64,000 nt of DNA from Halosolutus gelatinilyticus (lineage in GTDB: Archaea > Halobacteriota > Halobacteria > Halobacteriales > Natrialbaceae): positions 2,480,001 to 2,544,000 of the forward strand of contig NZ_CP095491.1 of assembly GCF_023028105.1 (NCBI RefSeq), in the 5' to 3' direction. Below, piece by piece: positions 1 through 9,263 of the stretch. Both the position numbers and the translations under genes were made by a program. Numbering within the stretch: the stretch's first letter is position 1; every line of letters begins with the position of its first letter. The notes below the pieces were generated by a model, which searched no databases, was not told the DNA's origin, and was given only the letters and a program-made list of their open reading frames with translations.

Positions 1-1
1 A

Positions 2-1054
2 GGGGTTCTGGAACGAGCAAGCGGCGAGAACGCTGCCGCCGATTCGCCTCGGGCGGACCGCGGCGTCGCCGATGCCGTCGCCCTCGCGGCGCACCCGATA
101 CTCGAACAGGAGTGGGTCCGAACGCTGCTGGAACGGCCGGCCGGATCGGTCTGCGACGAGCCACTGCTCGATCGGACGCTCGAGGCGCTCCGTCCGGCGC
201 GTCGTCGTCGGATCATCGCCGTTCTCGCCGGACGGCGAGGACCGGTTCACGTCCACGATCTCGCAACGATGGCCGTCGCTCGCGCCCGGGGTGTCCGTCT
301 CGTCGAAGTCGCCGAATCCGATTCGGCCGGCCTGGCGGCCGCGCTCGTCCATCGGGACCTGCCGGCGCTCGCGAACGTCGGTGTCGTCGACTTCGACGGA
401 GAGACAGCGGCGATCGCGCCCGACGCGGTGCAGTTCGACGCGGAGTGGCTGCTCGAGAGTCCCATCGGGTCGGCGATCGAGCCGCTGTGGAGCGTCGAAA
501 CTCGCGATACCGACGGCAGTCAGGTGAATTCCGGCGTCGATCCCGCCGCCCCCGAGGCGGACGCCTGTTGGACGCTCGAGGGGCCGGCTCCCATCCTCCA
601 GAGAGGGTACCAACTCGCCGACGAGGCCGAGTCAGAACTGTTCGTGACCGTTCCCGACGCCGGGTCGATCCAACGCAGGTGCCTCAATCGCTGGGCCGCC
701 GCGGTCGAGCGCGGCGTCGACGTGTACGTCGGATCGCGATCGTCCCGGGTCCGAGAACTCGCCGGAACCGCACATTCCGGAATCACCGTCTGCGAACCCA
801 GGTTCGACTGGGTCAACCTCCCGATCGAGCGCGTCGATCCCGGTCGTGTGGTCTTCGCCGACCGCGACGGCGTCATGCTGGTGACGATCGATCGATCGGG
901 CGGCGAGCTCCGGCCGACCGCGATCACCGGGAGCGGAAGTGAGAACGCCTTGGTCCGGCTCGTCCGGGACCACCTCGGGCCCCGACTCGATCGCCTCGCG
1001 ACCGAGAGTGAGGACGCCGAACGCGAGGGTTCGGCGATTCCCCTTCCGATGTGA
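2..1054 (+). CDS. Partial HTH regulator: DUF7344-like domain plus PLD/TrmB-like C-terminal domain
   Basis: The reading frame is open from base 2, so the true start lies outside the window; the first internal ATG at 269 is well inside the protein. About 350 codons are visible. Roughly residues 55-130 have the DUF7344 winged-helix pattern (RRRRIIAVLAG, then DLATMAVARARG, then DLPALANVGVVDFD). A linker follows, then a domain of about 150 residues containing WTLEGPAPILQRGYQLADEA and ERGVDVYVGSRS, which resembles the sensor or phospholipase-D-like domain found after HTH domains in haloarchaeal TrmB-type regulators. It is probably a cytoplasmic DNA-binding regulator. The ligand and target genes are not visible. 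The HTH assignment is firmer than the C-terminal one. Confidence 0.6.
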   Translation, partial: GVLERASGENAAADSPRADRGVADAVALAAHPILEQEWVRTLLERPAGSVCDEPLLDRTLEALRPARRRRIIAVLAGRRGPVHVHDLATMAVARARGVRLVEVAESDSAGLAAALVHRDLPALANVGVVDFDGETAAIAPDAVQFDAEWLLESPIGSAIEPLWSVETRDTDGSQVNSGVDPAAPEADACWTLEGPAPILQRGYQLADEAESELFVTVPDAGSIQRRCLNRWAAAVERGVDVYVGSRSSRVRELAGTAHSGITVCEPRFDWVNLPIERVDPGRVVFADRDGVMLVTIDRSGGELRPTAITGSGSENALVRLVRDHLGPRLDRLATESEDAEREGSAIPLPM

Positions 1055-1124
1055 CGTCCCGGACGATCGCGCGAAGGCCAACGCTTATCTGGTTGTGCCG
1101 TGATACCATACGTCGTGATGTCGA

Positions 1125-1244
1125 ATGCGTAGCCACCGGGGAGCGTACGAGTGTCGGGAGTGTTCGACGACCGTTAATCCGTACACCTACCGAGCCAACT
1201 GCCCGGAATGCGGCGGGCCGCTGCGCGAATCTCGGATCCCCTAG
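1125..1244 (+). CDS. 39-aa rubrerythrin-like zinc ribbon micro-protein
   Basis: A 39-residue frame starts at ATG 1125 and ends at TAG 1242-1244. It carries YECRECSTTVNPYTYRANC and then PECGG, so two CxxC pairs spaced like a rubredoxin or rubrerythrin zinc ribbon. Haloarchaea have many such proteins, usually annotated as rubrerythrin-like domain proteins. It should bind one zinc (or possibly iron); no catalytic domain is present. The four regularly spaced cysteines, the haloarchaeal precedent and the gap between flanking genes support it. Function is unknown. Confidence 0.72.
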   Translation: MRSHRGAYECRECSTTVNPYTYRANCPECGGPLRESRIP

Positions 1245-1394
1245 CGGCTCGACCACCCGGCCGCGACTTTTCGCCGTCGAAAGCGACTCCGTGATCGACG
1301 CGGCGCCGCCGGCGTTGACGGACGCAGGAAGCCGTGTTCGGCGACGGGAGGCCGACGCGTTCGACAGGGGTCGATCGGGGACGCGAGGAGACGA

Positions 1395-2339
1395 TCAAGG
1401 TAGCAGCAGGTAGACGAACGCCGCGTAGCCGACGACCAGTCCGACTCCGTCGAGGCGCGTCAGCCGCCGTCCGTACCCCATCAGCCCCACCAGCAGGACG
1501 GTGAAGACGATCATGATCGGCAGTTCGAACCGGAGCGTGCTCGCGGTGATTTCGATCGGGGTGATCAGCGCGACGACGCCGAGCACGGCGAGGACGTTGT
1601 AGATGTTCGAGCCGACGACGTTCCCGACGGCGAAGGCGGTTTCGCCGCGGAGGGCGCCGACGACGGAGGCCGCGAGTTCGGGGAGCGAGGTGCCGAGCGC
1701 GAGCACGGTGAGCCCGATGAACAGCTGGGAGACGCCGAGCGACGACAGCAGGTCCGTCGCGCCGGTGATGAGCCACCGCGAGCCGAGGACGAGCACGAGG
1801 AGACCGCCGATCACGAGCGCGACGTCGCGACCGGCGATCCCGTCGTCCGCGTCGGGCGCGTCGACCATCGGCGCCGGATCAGCGTTGACGTAGTAGAGCA
1901 GGTAGCCGGTGAATCCGGCGAGCACCAGGAGGAACACGGCGCCTTCGAGGCGGCCGATCGTCCCGTTCGCGCCCATCGCGATCAGCAGGATCGCCGCCAG
2001 GACCATGAAGGGGACGTGCCGTCGCATGACGATCTCGGAGATGGAGAGCGGTTTGATGATCGCAGCGGTGCCCAACACCAGCCCGATGTTCGCGATGTTC
2101 GAACCGACGACGGCGCCGAGACCGACGTCCGTCGAGACGTCCAGCGCGCCGACCGTCGCGACGAACAGTTCCGGTGCCGTTGTCGCGAACGCGACGACCG
2201 TCACGCCGACCGTCGCCGCGCGGAGGCCGATTCCCAGAGCCAGCCGCCCAGCGCCGGCGACGAGCAACTCGGCCCCGCCGTAAAGCGCAACGATTCCGCC
2301 CGCGAGCAAGAGGATGGAGAGGGGCATCCCGGAGAGCAT
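1395..2339 (-). CDS. Calcium/sodium antiporter, CaCA family (YrbG/CaxA-like)
   Basis: This 314-residue integral membrane protein has about ten hydrophobic segments. It contains the two inverted alpha repeats of the CaCA superfamily: TTAPELFVA...GAVVGSNIANIG in the first half and TSLPELAASVV...GNVVGSNIYNV in the second. The GSN motifs and acidic residues in PEL form the cation site in this family. It should exchange Na+ for Ca2+ (or K+) across the cytoplasmic membrane. A second ATG four codons downstream (2327) is an alternative start. A TATA-like TCTTATAGCC on the minus strand near 2364-2373 lies about 27-34 bases upstream of the ATG at 2339, which favours that start and a short leader. Confidence 0.9.
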   Translation of the reverse strand: MLSGMPLSILLLAGGIVALYGGAELLVAGAGRLALGIGLRAATVGVTVVAFATTAPELFVATVGALDVSTDVGLGAVVGSNIANIGLVLGTAAIIKPLSISEIVMRRHVPFMVLAAILLIAMGANGTIGRLEGAVFLLVLAGFTGYLLYYVNADPAPMVDAPDADDGIAGRDVALVIGGLLVLVLGSRWLITGATDLLSSLGVSQLFIGLTVLALGTSLPELAASVVGALRGETAFAVGNVVGSNIYNVLAVLGVVALITPIEITASTLRFELPIMIVFTVLLVGLMGYGRRLTRLDGVGLVVGYAAFVYLLLP

Positions 2340-2435
2340 GAGCGGTCGTATTCACGAGTAGGCTATAAGACCCCCGAAACGACGCCGGCAAGTATTGATC
2401 GGCGCAAATGGGAACGCGATCGAAGCGATTGAGAT

Positions 2436-2667
2436 CACTACGAAAGCCCCTGATCCGGTCGATTCGCGCACCACACACTTCGCTCCTCGTGGTTCGAAAG
2501 ACGCGAACCGTCTTTCGTCATCACGAAACGCCCTCGGCGTTTCGAACGACCTCGCTTCGCTCGGCTCCGGTGCTTGAGGTGTCGGGCTTCGCCGACCGGA
2601 TCCGCCCCTTTCAGTCCCACCCGCGGTGGCTCGCCGACCAGCCGATACGGGTGGGGCTTTTGTGGTG
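2436..2667. repeat. MITE-like palindrome-rich element A with terminal inverted repeats
   Basis: The ends are inverted repeats: CACTACGAAAGCCCC at 2436-2450 and, in reverse complement, CACCACAAAAGCCCC at 2653-2667 (13 of 15 identical). Inside is a series of short palindromes: GAAAGACG...CGTCTTTC near 2499-2519, CGAAACGCC-ctc-GGCGTTTCG near 2524-2544, and CCCACCCG...CGGGTGG beside the right end. No coding potential explains them. A second, longer copy with nearly the same ends lies at 29869-30156. Arrangement and size (232 bp) fit a miniature inverted-repeat element, but no transposase or clear target duplication is visible. Every frame that crosses it is treated here as spurious. Confidence 0.72.
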
Positions 2668-2790
2668 TTGTCAGCGAGCCCGAATCACCCAGCGTAACTG
2701 CTGGACACGAGCGGGATTGGACCGAATCCAAAATTAGCAGCCTCGATCGAAAGCCACACCCGTTATGTTCCCGCCGCGGCGAGTGAGCGT

Positions 2791-3597
2791 ATGGCGATGG
2801 ACGTGTACGGGCTGCTCGGCAATCCGGTCGGCCACTCGTTGTCACCACCGATGCACGAGGCGGCGTACGACGAACTCGACATCGACGCGCGGTACGTCAC
2901 CTTCGAACCCGATCGGGACGCGATCGAGGGCGCGATCGACGGCGCCAAAGCGCTCGGAATCGCGGGACTGAACGTGACGATCCCGTTCAAGCGGGACGTC
3001 CTCGACCTCGTCGAGGCCGACGAGCTGGCGAGCCGGATCGGCGCGGTCAACACGATCGACTTCTCCGGCGACGTCCCGACGGGCCACAACACGGACGCCG
3101 TCGGGGCCATGCGCGCGCTCCGGGATCACGACCTCGCGATCGACGGCGCGGACGCGGTCGTCGTCGGCGCCGGCGGGGCCGGGCGGGCGATCTCGTTCGG
3201 CCTCGCGGACGCGGGCGCGTCGGTCGCGATCGCGAACCGGACCGAGTCGACGGCCCGCGACCTCGCGGACGAGGTGCCGGGCGCGGCGGGTCACGGTCTC
3301 GACGCGCTCGCGGCCCTGCTCGACGAGGCCGACGTGCTGATCAACGCGACCAGCGTTGGAATGGAAGCGGACGCCACCCCGGTCCCGAAGGACGCGCTCC
3401 ACGCGGATCTCGCCGTCATGGACGCCGTTTACCGGCCCCTCGAGACGCGACTACTGCGCGACGCGGCAGCTATCGGCGCGACGCCCGTCGACGGCGCGTG
3501 GATGCTGCTGTATCAGGGCGTCGAGGCGTTCGAACGCTGGACGGGTCGAACGGCGCCGATCGACGCGATGAACGACGCGCTCCGATCCCGGCTGTAA
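2791..3597 (+). CDS. aroE: Shikimate dehydrogenase (NADP+)
   Basis: It reduces 3-dehydroshikimate to shikimate with NADPH, in the cytoplasm. The 268-residue length is normal. The N-terminal substrate domain opens with [16 protein letters not shown] and has NVTIPFK (catalytic Lys), then GAVNTI and GHNTDAVG (catalytic Asp). The Rossmann domain has [23 protein letters not shown] and NATSVGM; the C-terminus has [12 protein letters not shown]. The start could be this ATG or one two codons later. Its pathway partners ADTH synthase, 3-dehydroquinate synthase II and AroD are elsewhere in the window, so the pathway is dispersed and not one operon. Element A lies directly upstream, with its right end about 120 bp from the start codon. 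Confidence 0.95.
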   Translation: MAMDVYGLLGNPVGHSLSPPMHEAAYDELDIDARYVTFEPDRDAIEGAIDGAKALGIAGLNVTIPFKRDVLDLVEADELASRIGAVNTIDFSGDVPTGHNTDAVGAMRALRDHDLAIDGADAVVVGAGGAGRAISFGLADAGASVAIANRTESTARDLADEVPGAAGHGLDALAALLDEADVLINATSVGMEADATPVPKDALHADLAVMDAVYRPLETRLLRDAAAIGATPVDGAWMLLYQGVEAFERWTGRTAPIDAMNDALRSRL

Positions 3598-3676
3598 CCG
3601 CCGGTCGGCTCGGCAGATCCGCGTCACGATCGGGTATCAGCCGAATTTAAGTGTCGTTGTCGACTATATCGACATA

Positions 3677-4366
3677 ATGGCAATCCTCCAAAAGCTGAAG
3701 TCGCTGTTGGGGTTCGACGACTCGGGCTCGGAGCGGGGAGACACTCGTGACGTCGGCGTCACCGTCGAGCGGGAGCGGACGGGGCGAGACGAACCGAGCA
3801 CCACCGAATCCGACGAGTCGGAATCCCCGGCAGCCGAGACGACGACCGCGGGATCGACCGAATCGATCGTCGACTCGGCCGACGCCGACGAGGCGGCGGA
3901 ACCGGGCGAAGCGACCGGTCCGAGCGAGACGGACGCGGCTCCGACCGAAGAGAAAACGCCGGATGACGGCGATTCGACGCCGACGGGCGAGCAGCCCGCC
4001 GCCGAGTCCGAGGCGTCCGAATCGCCGGCGCCGAGCGCGCCGAAAGACGAAGCCGAACCGGCGGAAGACGAGGACGAAGCCCTCGTCGACGAAGCCGAAG
4101 CGGAAACGGATTCGAAAGCCGAAGCCGAGGTCGACGAAGCTGAGACCGACGAACCTGAAGCCGAGCCCGAACCCGAGACCGAGGACGCGAGCGAACCGGT
4201 CGACGTCATCAAGGGGATCGGCCCGGCCTACGCCGATCGACTGACCGACGCCGGCGTCGAGACCGTCGCGGACCTCGCGGCCGCCGACGCCGAGGAGCTC
4301 GAATCGCAGACCGACATCTCCGAGAAGCGCATCCAGGGCTGGATCGATCGGGCCGAAGTCAGGTAG
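3677..4366 (+). CDS. Acidic protein with C-terminal helix-hairpin-helix domain
   Basis: A 229-residue protein. Residues 1-15 are a short basic-hydrophobic start (MAILQKLKSLLGF). Residues 20-170 are a very acidic, low-complexity Glu/Asp/Ala/Ser/Pro linker with no expected fold. Residues about 175-229 form an HhH domain (VIKGIGPAYADRLTDAGV, then VADLAAADAEEL and RIQGWIDRA), like the helix-hairpin-helix or DUF4332 module that recognises DNA backbone. It may be a DNA-associated protein with a flexible acidic tether. The linker is extreme even by haloarchaeal standards. An AATTTAAG TATA-like box lies about 33 bases upstream of the ATG. Confidence 0.72.
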   Translation: MAILQKLKSLLGFDDSGSERGDTRDVGVTVERERTGRDEPSTTESDESESPAAETTTAGSTESIVDSADADEAAEPGEATGPSETDAAPTEEKTPDDGDSTPTGEQPAAESEASESPAPSAPKDEAEPAEDEDEALVDEAEAETDSKAEAEVDEAETDEPEAEPEPETEDASEPVDVIKGIGPAYADRLTDAGVETVADLAAADAEELESQTDISEKRIQGWIDRAEVR

Positions 4367-4465
4367 CCCGGCCGCGAGAGAAACCCTCTTCGACTTCGCT
4401 CTAGAGTTTCGCTTCTCGTCTTCGGAATCGCAAGAGGATTAGGGATACGCTCCTTTTACGGGCAC

Positions 4466-6268
4466 ATGAGCGATCCGCGCGTCGTCACCACACTGGACGC
4501 CGTTCGGACCGTCGTTCGCGATCGCCTCGAACGCGCCGAAACGGACGAGTCGACGGCGCGCGGCGGCCGTCCGTTCAGGGTGCCGATCGAGGTCCGGGCC
4601 ACGGTCTCCGATCCGTTTCTCGCCTACCGACGGGCGCGATCGGGCGACGACGGCGTCTTCCTGGAGACGACCGGCGGGCAGCCCGGGTGGGGCTACTTCG
4701 GGGTCGATCCGGTCGATCGGCTCACCGTCGGCCCCGACGCGGTACCTCGAACGGATGGTGACTCCCCGACGCTGTCGGCGCTGGAGGGACTGCTCGGTAC
4801 CGATCGCCTCGCCCGCGGCGACTGTGACGTGCCGTACCCCTGCGGCGCGGTCGGCTGGCTCTCCTACGACGTCGCCCGCGAACTCGAGGCGCTTCCCGAT
4901 TCGGCGGTCGACGATCGCGGGCTGCCGCGGCTCGAGGCGGCCGTCTTCGATCGGCTCGCGGCGTGGAAGGAACCGGCGGATGGCGAGGTCACGCTGCGGA
5001 TCACCGCCTGTCCGCGGGTCGACGCGACCGAGGGCGACGGCGATGCGGCGGCCACTGTCGACCGGAACGCGATCACCGAGGACGCGATCGCCGTCGCCTA
5101 CGAGCGGGGCTGCGACCGCGCGCTCGACCTCGCCCGGGCTGCGCTGGAGGGCGACCCGACCGTCGGCGATCCGTCCGTCTCGACGCCGGAAGCGACCTTC
5201 GAGAGCGACTGCGGGAGCGAGGCGTTCGCCGATCGGGTGCGGCGAGCGAAGTCGTACATCCGCGACGGCGACACCTTCCAGGCGAATATCTCACAGCGAT
5301 TGACCGCACCCGCCGCGGTCCACCCGGCCGAGGCATACGACGCCCTTCGGCGGGTGAACCCGGCGCCGTACTCCTGCCTGATCGAGTTCCGATCGGCCGA
5401 CCTGGTGAGCGCGAGTCCTGAACTCTTGCTGGAGTACGAGGAGCGTGGTTCCTCGAAGTCCTCGAGCGGTGCGGGGCGCTCACCTCGTTCGCGCCCCGAG
5501 GAAGCGAGCGGGGAGGAACGACCCGCGAGCGGACGGCGTCCGCGAGAGCGCGACGGCGACTTCGTCCGAACGGAACCGATCGCGGGGACTCGCCCACGCG
5601 GCGCGACGTCCGAGGAGGACGCGGCGCTGGAAGACGACCTCCGGACCGACGAGAAGGAGCGCGCCGAACACGCGATGCTGGTCGACCTCGAACGGAACGA
5701 CCTCGGAAAGGTCTGCGAGTTCGGCTCCGTCGCGGTCGACGAGTACCGTCGGATCGATCGCTACTCCGAGGTCATGCACCTCGTCTCGAACGTCACCGGC
5801 CGACTTCGCCCGGACGAGACGCTCGCGGACGCGATCGCGGCCGTCTTCCCCGGCGGGACGATTACGGGGGCGCCGAAACCCAGAACCATGGAGATCATCG
5901 ACGAACTCGAAGCGACCCGTCGCGGCCCCTACACGGGCGGCGTCGGCGTCTTCGGCTTCGACGGTCGAGCCACGCTGAACATCGTCATCCGCACGCTCGT
6001 CCGCCACGCGGACGAGTACCACCTGCGGGTCGGCGCCGGGATCGTCCACGACTCCGACCCCGATCGGGAGTACGACGAGACGCTGGCCAAAGCTCGCGCC
6101 CTGATCGCGGCGGTCGACGAGGCGCTGGGCGAGCGGGCCGGAATGGCGCTAGAAGCTGACGGCGACGAGACGGACGGCAATGTGACGGATAGCAACGAGA
6201 CGAACGGCGGCGATGGAACGAACGAACCGACTCCCCTCGACGGACGCGGCGGTGATTCGGATGCGTGA
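4466..6268 (+). CDS. pabB: Chorismate-utilising synthase component I (PabB/TrpE family) with internal low-complexity insertion
   Basis: With a glutamine amidotransferase it aminates chorismate, giving aminodeoxychorismate (PabB) or anthranilate (TrpE). The chorismate-binding domain is clear: [86 protein letters not shown] and [12 protein letters not shown]. Operon order (component I, amidotransferase, class IV aminotransferase) matches the pab cluster of other haloarchaea. However, the PIAGT motif (Ala at residue 373) is the anthranilate-synthase form; classical PabB has Lys there. The product is therefore uncertain. The protein is long (600 aa) because about 39 extra residues (325-363) split the conserved SPELL and PIAGT strands, and because of an acidic tail after about residue 555. 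Confidence 0.85.
   Translation: MSDPRVVTTLDAVRTVVRDRLERAETDESTARGGRPFRVPIEVRATVSDPFLAYRRARSGDDGVFLETTGGQPGWGYFGVDPVDRLTVGPDAVPRTDGDSPTLSALEGLLGTDRLARGDCDVPYPCGAVGWLSYDVARELEALPDSAVDDRGLPRLEAAVFDRLAAWKEPADGEVTLRITACPRVDATEGDGDAAATVDRNAITEDAIAVAYERGCDRALDLARAALEGDPTVGDPSVSTPEATFESDCGSEAFADRVRRAKSYIRDGDTFQANISQRLTAPAAVHPAEAYDALRRVNPAPYSCLIEFRSADLVSASPELLLEYEERGSSKSSSGAGRSPRSRPEEASGEERPASGRRPRERDGDFVRTEPIAGTRPRGATSEEDAALEDDLRTDEKERAEHAMLVDLERNDLGKVCEFGSVAVDEYRRIDRYSEVMHLVSNVTGRLRPDETLADAIAAVFPGGTITGAPKPRTMEIIDELEATRRGPYTGGVGVFGFDGRATLNIVIRTLVRHADEYHLRVGAGIVHDSDPDREYDETLAKARALIAAVDEALGERAGMALEADGDETDGNVTDSNETNGGDGTNEPTPLDGRGGDSDA
5435..5551 (+). repeat. In-frame palindromic insertion inside pabB/trpE
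   Basis: About 117 bp encoding an Arg/Glu/Ser/Gly-rich peptide ([15 protein letters not shown], then [17 protein letters not shown]) sit between the conserved SPELLLE and [11 protein letters not shown] segments, where the family has only a short turn. The DNA is a chain of palindromes: GAGGA...TCCTC at 5439-5455, GGGGCGC...GCGCCCC (11-base loop) near 5477-5501, and CGGAC-ggc-GTCCG near 5530-5542. The same design occurs in trpA and in the two intergenic elements. Frame is preserved. The boundaries are my estimate from family alignment made by memory. Confidence 0.65.
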
Positions 6269-6971
6269 GGTCGCGGCGGGATCCGAGACGGGTGGGAGCG
6301 TTGACGCCCGCATCCTGGTGATCGACAACTACGACTCGTTCGCGTACAACCTCGTCCAGTACGTCGGCGAGGTCGCCGACGAGGTGATCGTCCGTCGGAA
6401 CGACGCGATCGATCTCGCCGGCGTCCGCGACCTCGATCCGACGGGGATCGTCGTCTCGCCCGGACCGGGAACGCCCGAGGAGGCGGGGATCTCGATCCCG
6501 CTGTTCGCCGAGACCGAGTACCCGATCCTGGGAGTCTGTCTGGGCCATCAGGCGCTGTGTGCGGCCAACGGCGCCCCGGTCGTCCATGCGCCCGAGGTCG
6601 TCCACGGAAAGCCGTCGGTCGTCAGTCACGACGGCGACGGGATCTTCGCGGGGCTCCCGGCGGATTTCCGGGTCGGCCGGTACCACTCGCTCGCGGTCGA
6701 TCGGGACGACCTGCCGGCGTCGCTCGCGGAGACGGCGCGGACGACCGACGACCGCGGCGTCCTGATGGCGGTTCGCCACCGCGAGAACCCCCACGTCGGC
6801 GTGCAGTTCCACCCCGAGAGCATCCTCACGCGGGCCCGCGACGAGGCGGCCGGCGGGGACGGCATCTCGCTCGCGCTCGGCAAGCGGATGATCGCGAACT
6901 TCTGCCGCCTGGCCGCCGACGAACGATCGGGCGGGACCGGTGGAGCGCCCCCCTTTGACCGACAGCCATGA
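6261..6971 (+). CDS. pabA: Glutamine amidotransferase, component II (PabA/TrpG)
   Basis: It hydrolyses glutamine and passes ammonia to the preceding component I. The class I amidotransferase triad is present: Cys in [10 protein letters not shown], and His and Glu in [26 protein letters not shown] and [12 protein letters not shown] are typical of TrpG/PabA. I chose ATG 6261, which overlaps the upstream stop (ATGCGTGA), over the in-frame ATG at 6213, which would overlap by 56 bases; conserved sequence begins only at [11 protein letters not shown]. The four-base overlap with the next gene implies translational coupling. The same subunit may serve both pab and trp synthases, as in many organisms. 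Confidence 0.92.
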   Translation: MREVAAGSETGGSVDARILVIDNYDSFAYNLVQYVGEVADEVIVRRNDAIDLAGVRDLDPTGIVVSPGPGTPEEAGISIPLFAETEYPILGVCLGHQALCAANGAPVVHAPEVVHGKPSVVSHDGDGIFAGLPADFRVGRYHSLAVDRDDLPASLAETARTTDDRGVLMAVRHRENPHVGVQFHPESILTRARDEAAGGDGISLALGKRMIANFCRLAADERSGGTGGAPPFDRQP

Positions 6972-7849
6972 CCGATACCCGCGACCTCCTGTACCACGTC
7001 GACGGCGATCTCGTTCCCGCGAGCGAGGCGACCGTTCGCGTCGACGATCGGGGCTTTCGCTACGGCGACGCAGCCTTCGAGACCTGCCGAGCCTACGGCG
7101 GGACGATCTTCGCGTGGGACGCCCACGTCGATCGCCTCGAAACCACCTGCGAGTTGCTCTCGATCGATCACGACCTCTCGGCCGCCGATCTTCGGCGGCG
7201 GATCGACGAGACGCTCGCGGCGAACGACCTGGCGGACGCGTACGTCCGCCTCTCGATCACGCGCGGCGTCCAGCCGGGAAAACTCACCCCGCGCTCCGCG
7301 GTCGATCCGACGGTCGTCGTCTCCGTCAAACCGCTCCCGCGCGGCGGCGTCGAGGGTGAGCGGGTCTGGGACGAGCCGGCGATCGTCCGAACCGTCGACA
7401 CCCGCAGAATCCCCGACGAGGCGATCCCGGCCGCCGCCAAGACCCACAACTACCTGAATGGGATTCTCGCGCGGGCGGAACTCCGAGGCACCGACGCGGA
7501 CGAGGCGCTCGTGTGCGATCTCGAGGGCAACGTGGCCGAGGGCGCCGCGAGCAACGTCTGGTTCGTCCGCGACGGCACGCTCTACACGCCGACGATCGAG
7601 GGGCCCGTCCTGCCCGGAATCACCCGCGGGATCGTCCGCGAACTCGCGAGCGGTGCGGACGTCCCGGTCTCCGAGGGAAGCTACGCGATCGAAGACGTAC
7701 TCGCGGCCGACGAGGCGTTTCTTACGAACCGGACCTGGGAACTCCGCCCGATCGCGTCGATCGACGATATCGCGGTCGGCGGCGGCCCCGTCACCGGGCG
7801 GTTGTCGCGAGCGTACGACGAACGGGTCGAGGACTCCTGCTATCGGTAG
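6968..7849 (+). CDS. pabC: Class IV PLP aminotransferase, probable aminodeoxychorismate lyase (PabC-like)
   Basis: A 293-residue fold type IV PLP enzyme. Visible signatures are VRVDDRGFRYGDAAFET near the start, AAAKTHNYLNGILAR with the PLP-binding Lys, and EGAASNVWFV, which binds the phosphate region. This family includes branched-chain aminotransferase, D-amino acid aminotransferase and aminodeoxychorismate lyase. Overlap with the amidotransferase gene (ATGA) and the component I gene upstream point to 4-amino-4-deoxychorismate lyase, which releases pyruvate and gives 4-aminobenzoate for the C1 carrier. Branched-chain aminotransferase activity cannot be excluded from sequence; the operon argues against it. 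Confidence 0.85.
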   Translation: MTDTRDLLYHVDGDLVPASEATVRVDDRGFRYGDAAFETCRAYGGTIFAWDAHVDRLETTCELLSIDHDLSAADLRRRIDETLAANDLADAYVRLSITRGVQPGKLTPRSAVDPTVVVSVKPLPRGGVEGERVWDEPAIVRTVDTRRIPDEAIPAAAKTHNYLNGILARAELRGTDADEALVCDLEGNVAEGAASNVWFVRDGTLYTPTIEGPVLPGITRGIVRELASGADVPVSEGSYAIEDVLAADEAFLTNRTWELRPIASIDDIAVGGGPVTGRLSRAYDERVEDSCYR

Positions 7850-7983
7850 GTCGGGTCGCGTCTCGTTCGCGTTCTCGAATGCGCCCCGTCACGATTCCCG
7901 GTCGTCGAACGAGACCCCCGTTTCGCGATCGCGAGCCCGATTCCGCCGCCGATCGCGATCGGGACGTCCGCCGTACGGTCGCT

Positions 7984-9096
7984 TCACTCGCCGCCCTCGG
8001 CGACCGATCGCTCCAGTTTCGTTCGATCCTCGTCCGAGGGAACCTCGACGAGTTCGCGACTCGTCCCGGCGAGATCCAGCACGAATTCGGAACCGAAGGC
8101 GTTCGCCGGGGTCTGGAACCCCGCCCGAATCCGCGCGTCACCCGCGAGAACGCGCTCGGCGGCGCTCACCGCGGATTCCGCGGTCAGCGAGTACGGGTTG
8201 GGCGTTCGGACTCGGCCGCGGGCCGTTCGACCGGTATCCGTTTCGCGCACCTCTCCCCAGACAGTGGCCGTACCGGTCGCCAGTTCCCGCCCGTCCGGTC
8301 CGTCGAAAGCGCGGTCGATCGCCCGCTTCACGAGGCGTTCGATCGGCCGGCGCTCGACCAGCCAGCCGAGGGCGTCGGCGATCGGCAGCACCGGCTTCGC
8401 GCGGCCGGGAACGGCGGCGTACACCTCGACGGTTTCGATGCCGGTCGTGTGCGCCGCCGTAACGACGTCCGGCCAGGGGACCGTGACGGCGGGTTTCGGA
8501 CCCGAGCCGAAGTCGATCTCGCGCGATCGGTAGGCGACGGGGACCTCGACGAGGCGGCCGTTCTGGCGAACGATGCCGCGGCCGAACTGCTCGACGAGCG
8601 TTCGCGCCGTGCCGCGGGAGAACGAGAGCGCGCCGTCGACGCCCAACGCGAGTTCGTCCGCCGACGGCAGGTGCTCGTGGAGGAACGCGGCCAGACAGTC
8701 CGAGGGGACGACGTCGAAGCCGACGCCGGGCAGGAGCGTGACGCCCGCCGATCGGGCCGCCTCGTCGCGCCGGCGGAGCCGTTCGAAGACGGGAACCTCG
8801 CCGGTGATGTCGAGGTAGTCCGTTCCGGTTTCGAGGCAGGCGTCTACCAGCGGGACGGCGGTGTCCGCGAACGGGCCGGCGCAGTTCAGGACCGCGTCGA
8901 ACTCGCCGATTCGGGCCGGGAGGTCGGCCGATCCGAGGTCGAACGACCGGCCCTCGACGCCGAGGTCGTCGGCCTGCCGGACCACCGCCTCGTCGTCGCG
9001 GCCCGCGATCGCCGGCGCCCCTCCCCGCGAGACGGCTTCGCGCGCGACCAGCCGGCCGGTGTAGCCGTACGAGCCGTAGATGAGGAGGGAGTCCAT
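7984..9096 (-). CDS. Saccharopine dehydrogenase-like NAD(P)-binding oxidoreductase
   Basis: A 370-residue protein with an N-terminal Rossmann fold (LLIYGSYGYTGRLVARE, AIAGRD, then VLNCAGPFADTAVPLVDAC and YLDITGEVPVF). It belongs to the saccharopine dehydrogenase/trans-acting enoyl reductase group, whose haloarchaeal members have no proven substrate. The C-terminal half lacks a saccharopine-specific motif I can name. ATG 9096 is preferred over the upstream in-frame start at 9123 because the nucleotide-binding strand begins at once after it. It is convergent with the pab cluster, 134 bases away. Confidence 0.8.
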   Translation of the reverse strand: MDSLLIYGSYGYTGRLVAREAVSRGGAPAIAGRDDEAVVRQADDLGVEGRSFDLGSADLPARIGEFDAVLNCAGPFADTAVPLVDACLETGTDYLDITGEVPVFERLRRRDEAARSAGVTLLPGVGFDVVPSDCLAAFLHEHLPSADELALGVDGALSFSRGTARTLVEQFGRGIVRQNGRLVEVPVAYRSREIDFGSGPKPAVTVPWPDVVTAAHTTGIETVEVYAAVPGRAKPVLPIADALGWLVERRPIERLVKRAIDRAFDGPDGRELATGTATVWGEVRETDTGRTARGRVRTPNPYSLTAESAVSAAERVLAGDARIRAGFQTPANAFGSEFVLDLAGTSRELVEVPSDEDRTKLERSVAEGGE

Positions 9097-9263
9097 CGGC
9101 CGTTCTAGGACGGTCCCGGTCATAAAACGTGGTCAGACGATCGCAGGCGGTCACCGCGTCTCGACGCCGACGCGTTCGCGTTCGTTTCGGAACCGAGAGC
9201 ACGTTTCGAAGCTGCGTACGCTGGATCGAAACGTTCACCACGGGGGATTCGAAATCCGGGGTA

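Noticed and set aside
3840-4190. Tandem repeat in the acidic linker of the HhH protein
   Set aside because: Compositional Glu/Asp/Ala repetition without a regular unit; normal for flexible haloarchaeal linkers.
7513-9108. A 531-residue plus-strand frame antisense to the saccharopine dehydrogenase-like gene
   Set aside because: The minus-strand protein has a clear Rossmann motif; the antisense product is low-complexity Arg/Asp/Val with no motif.
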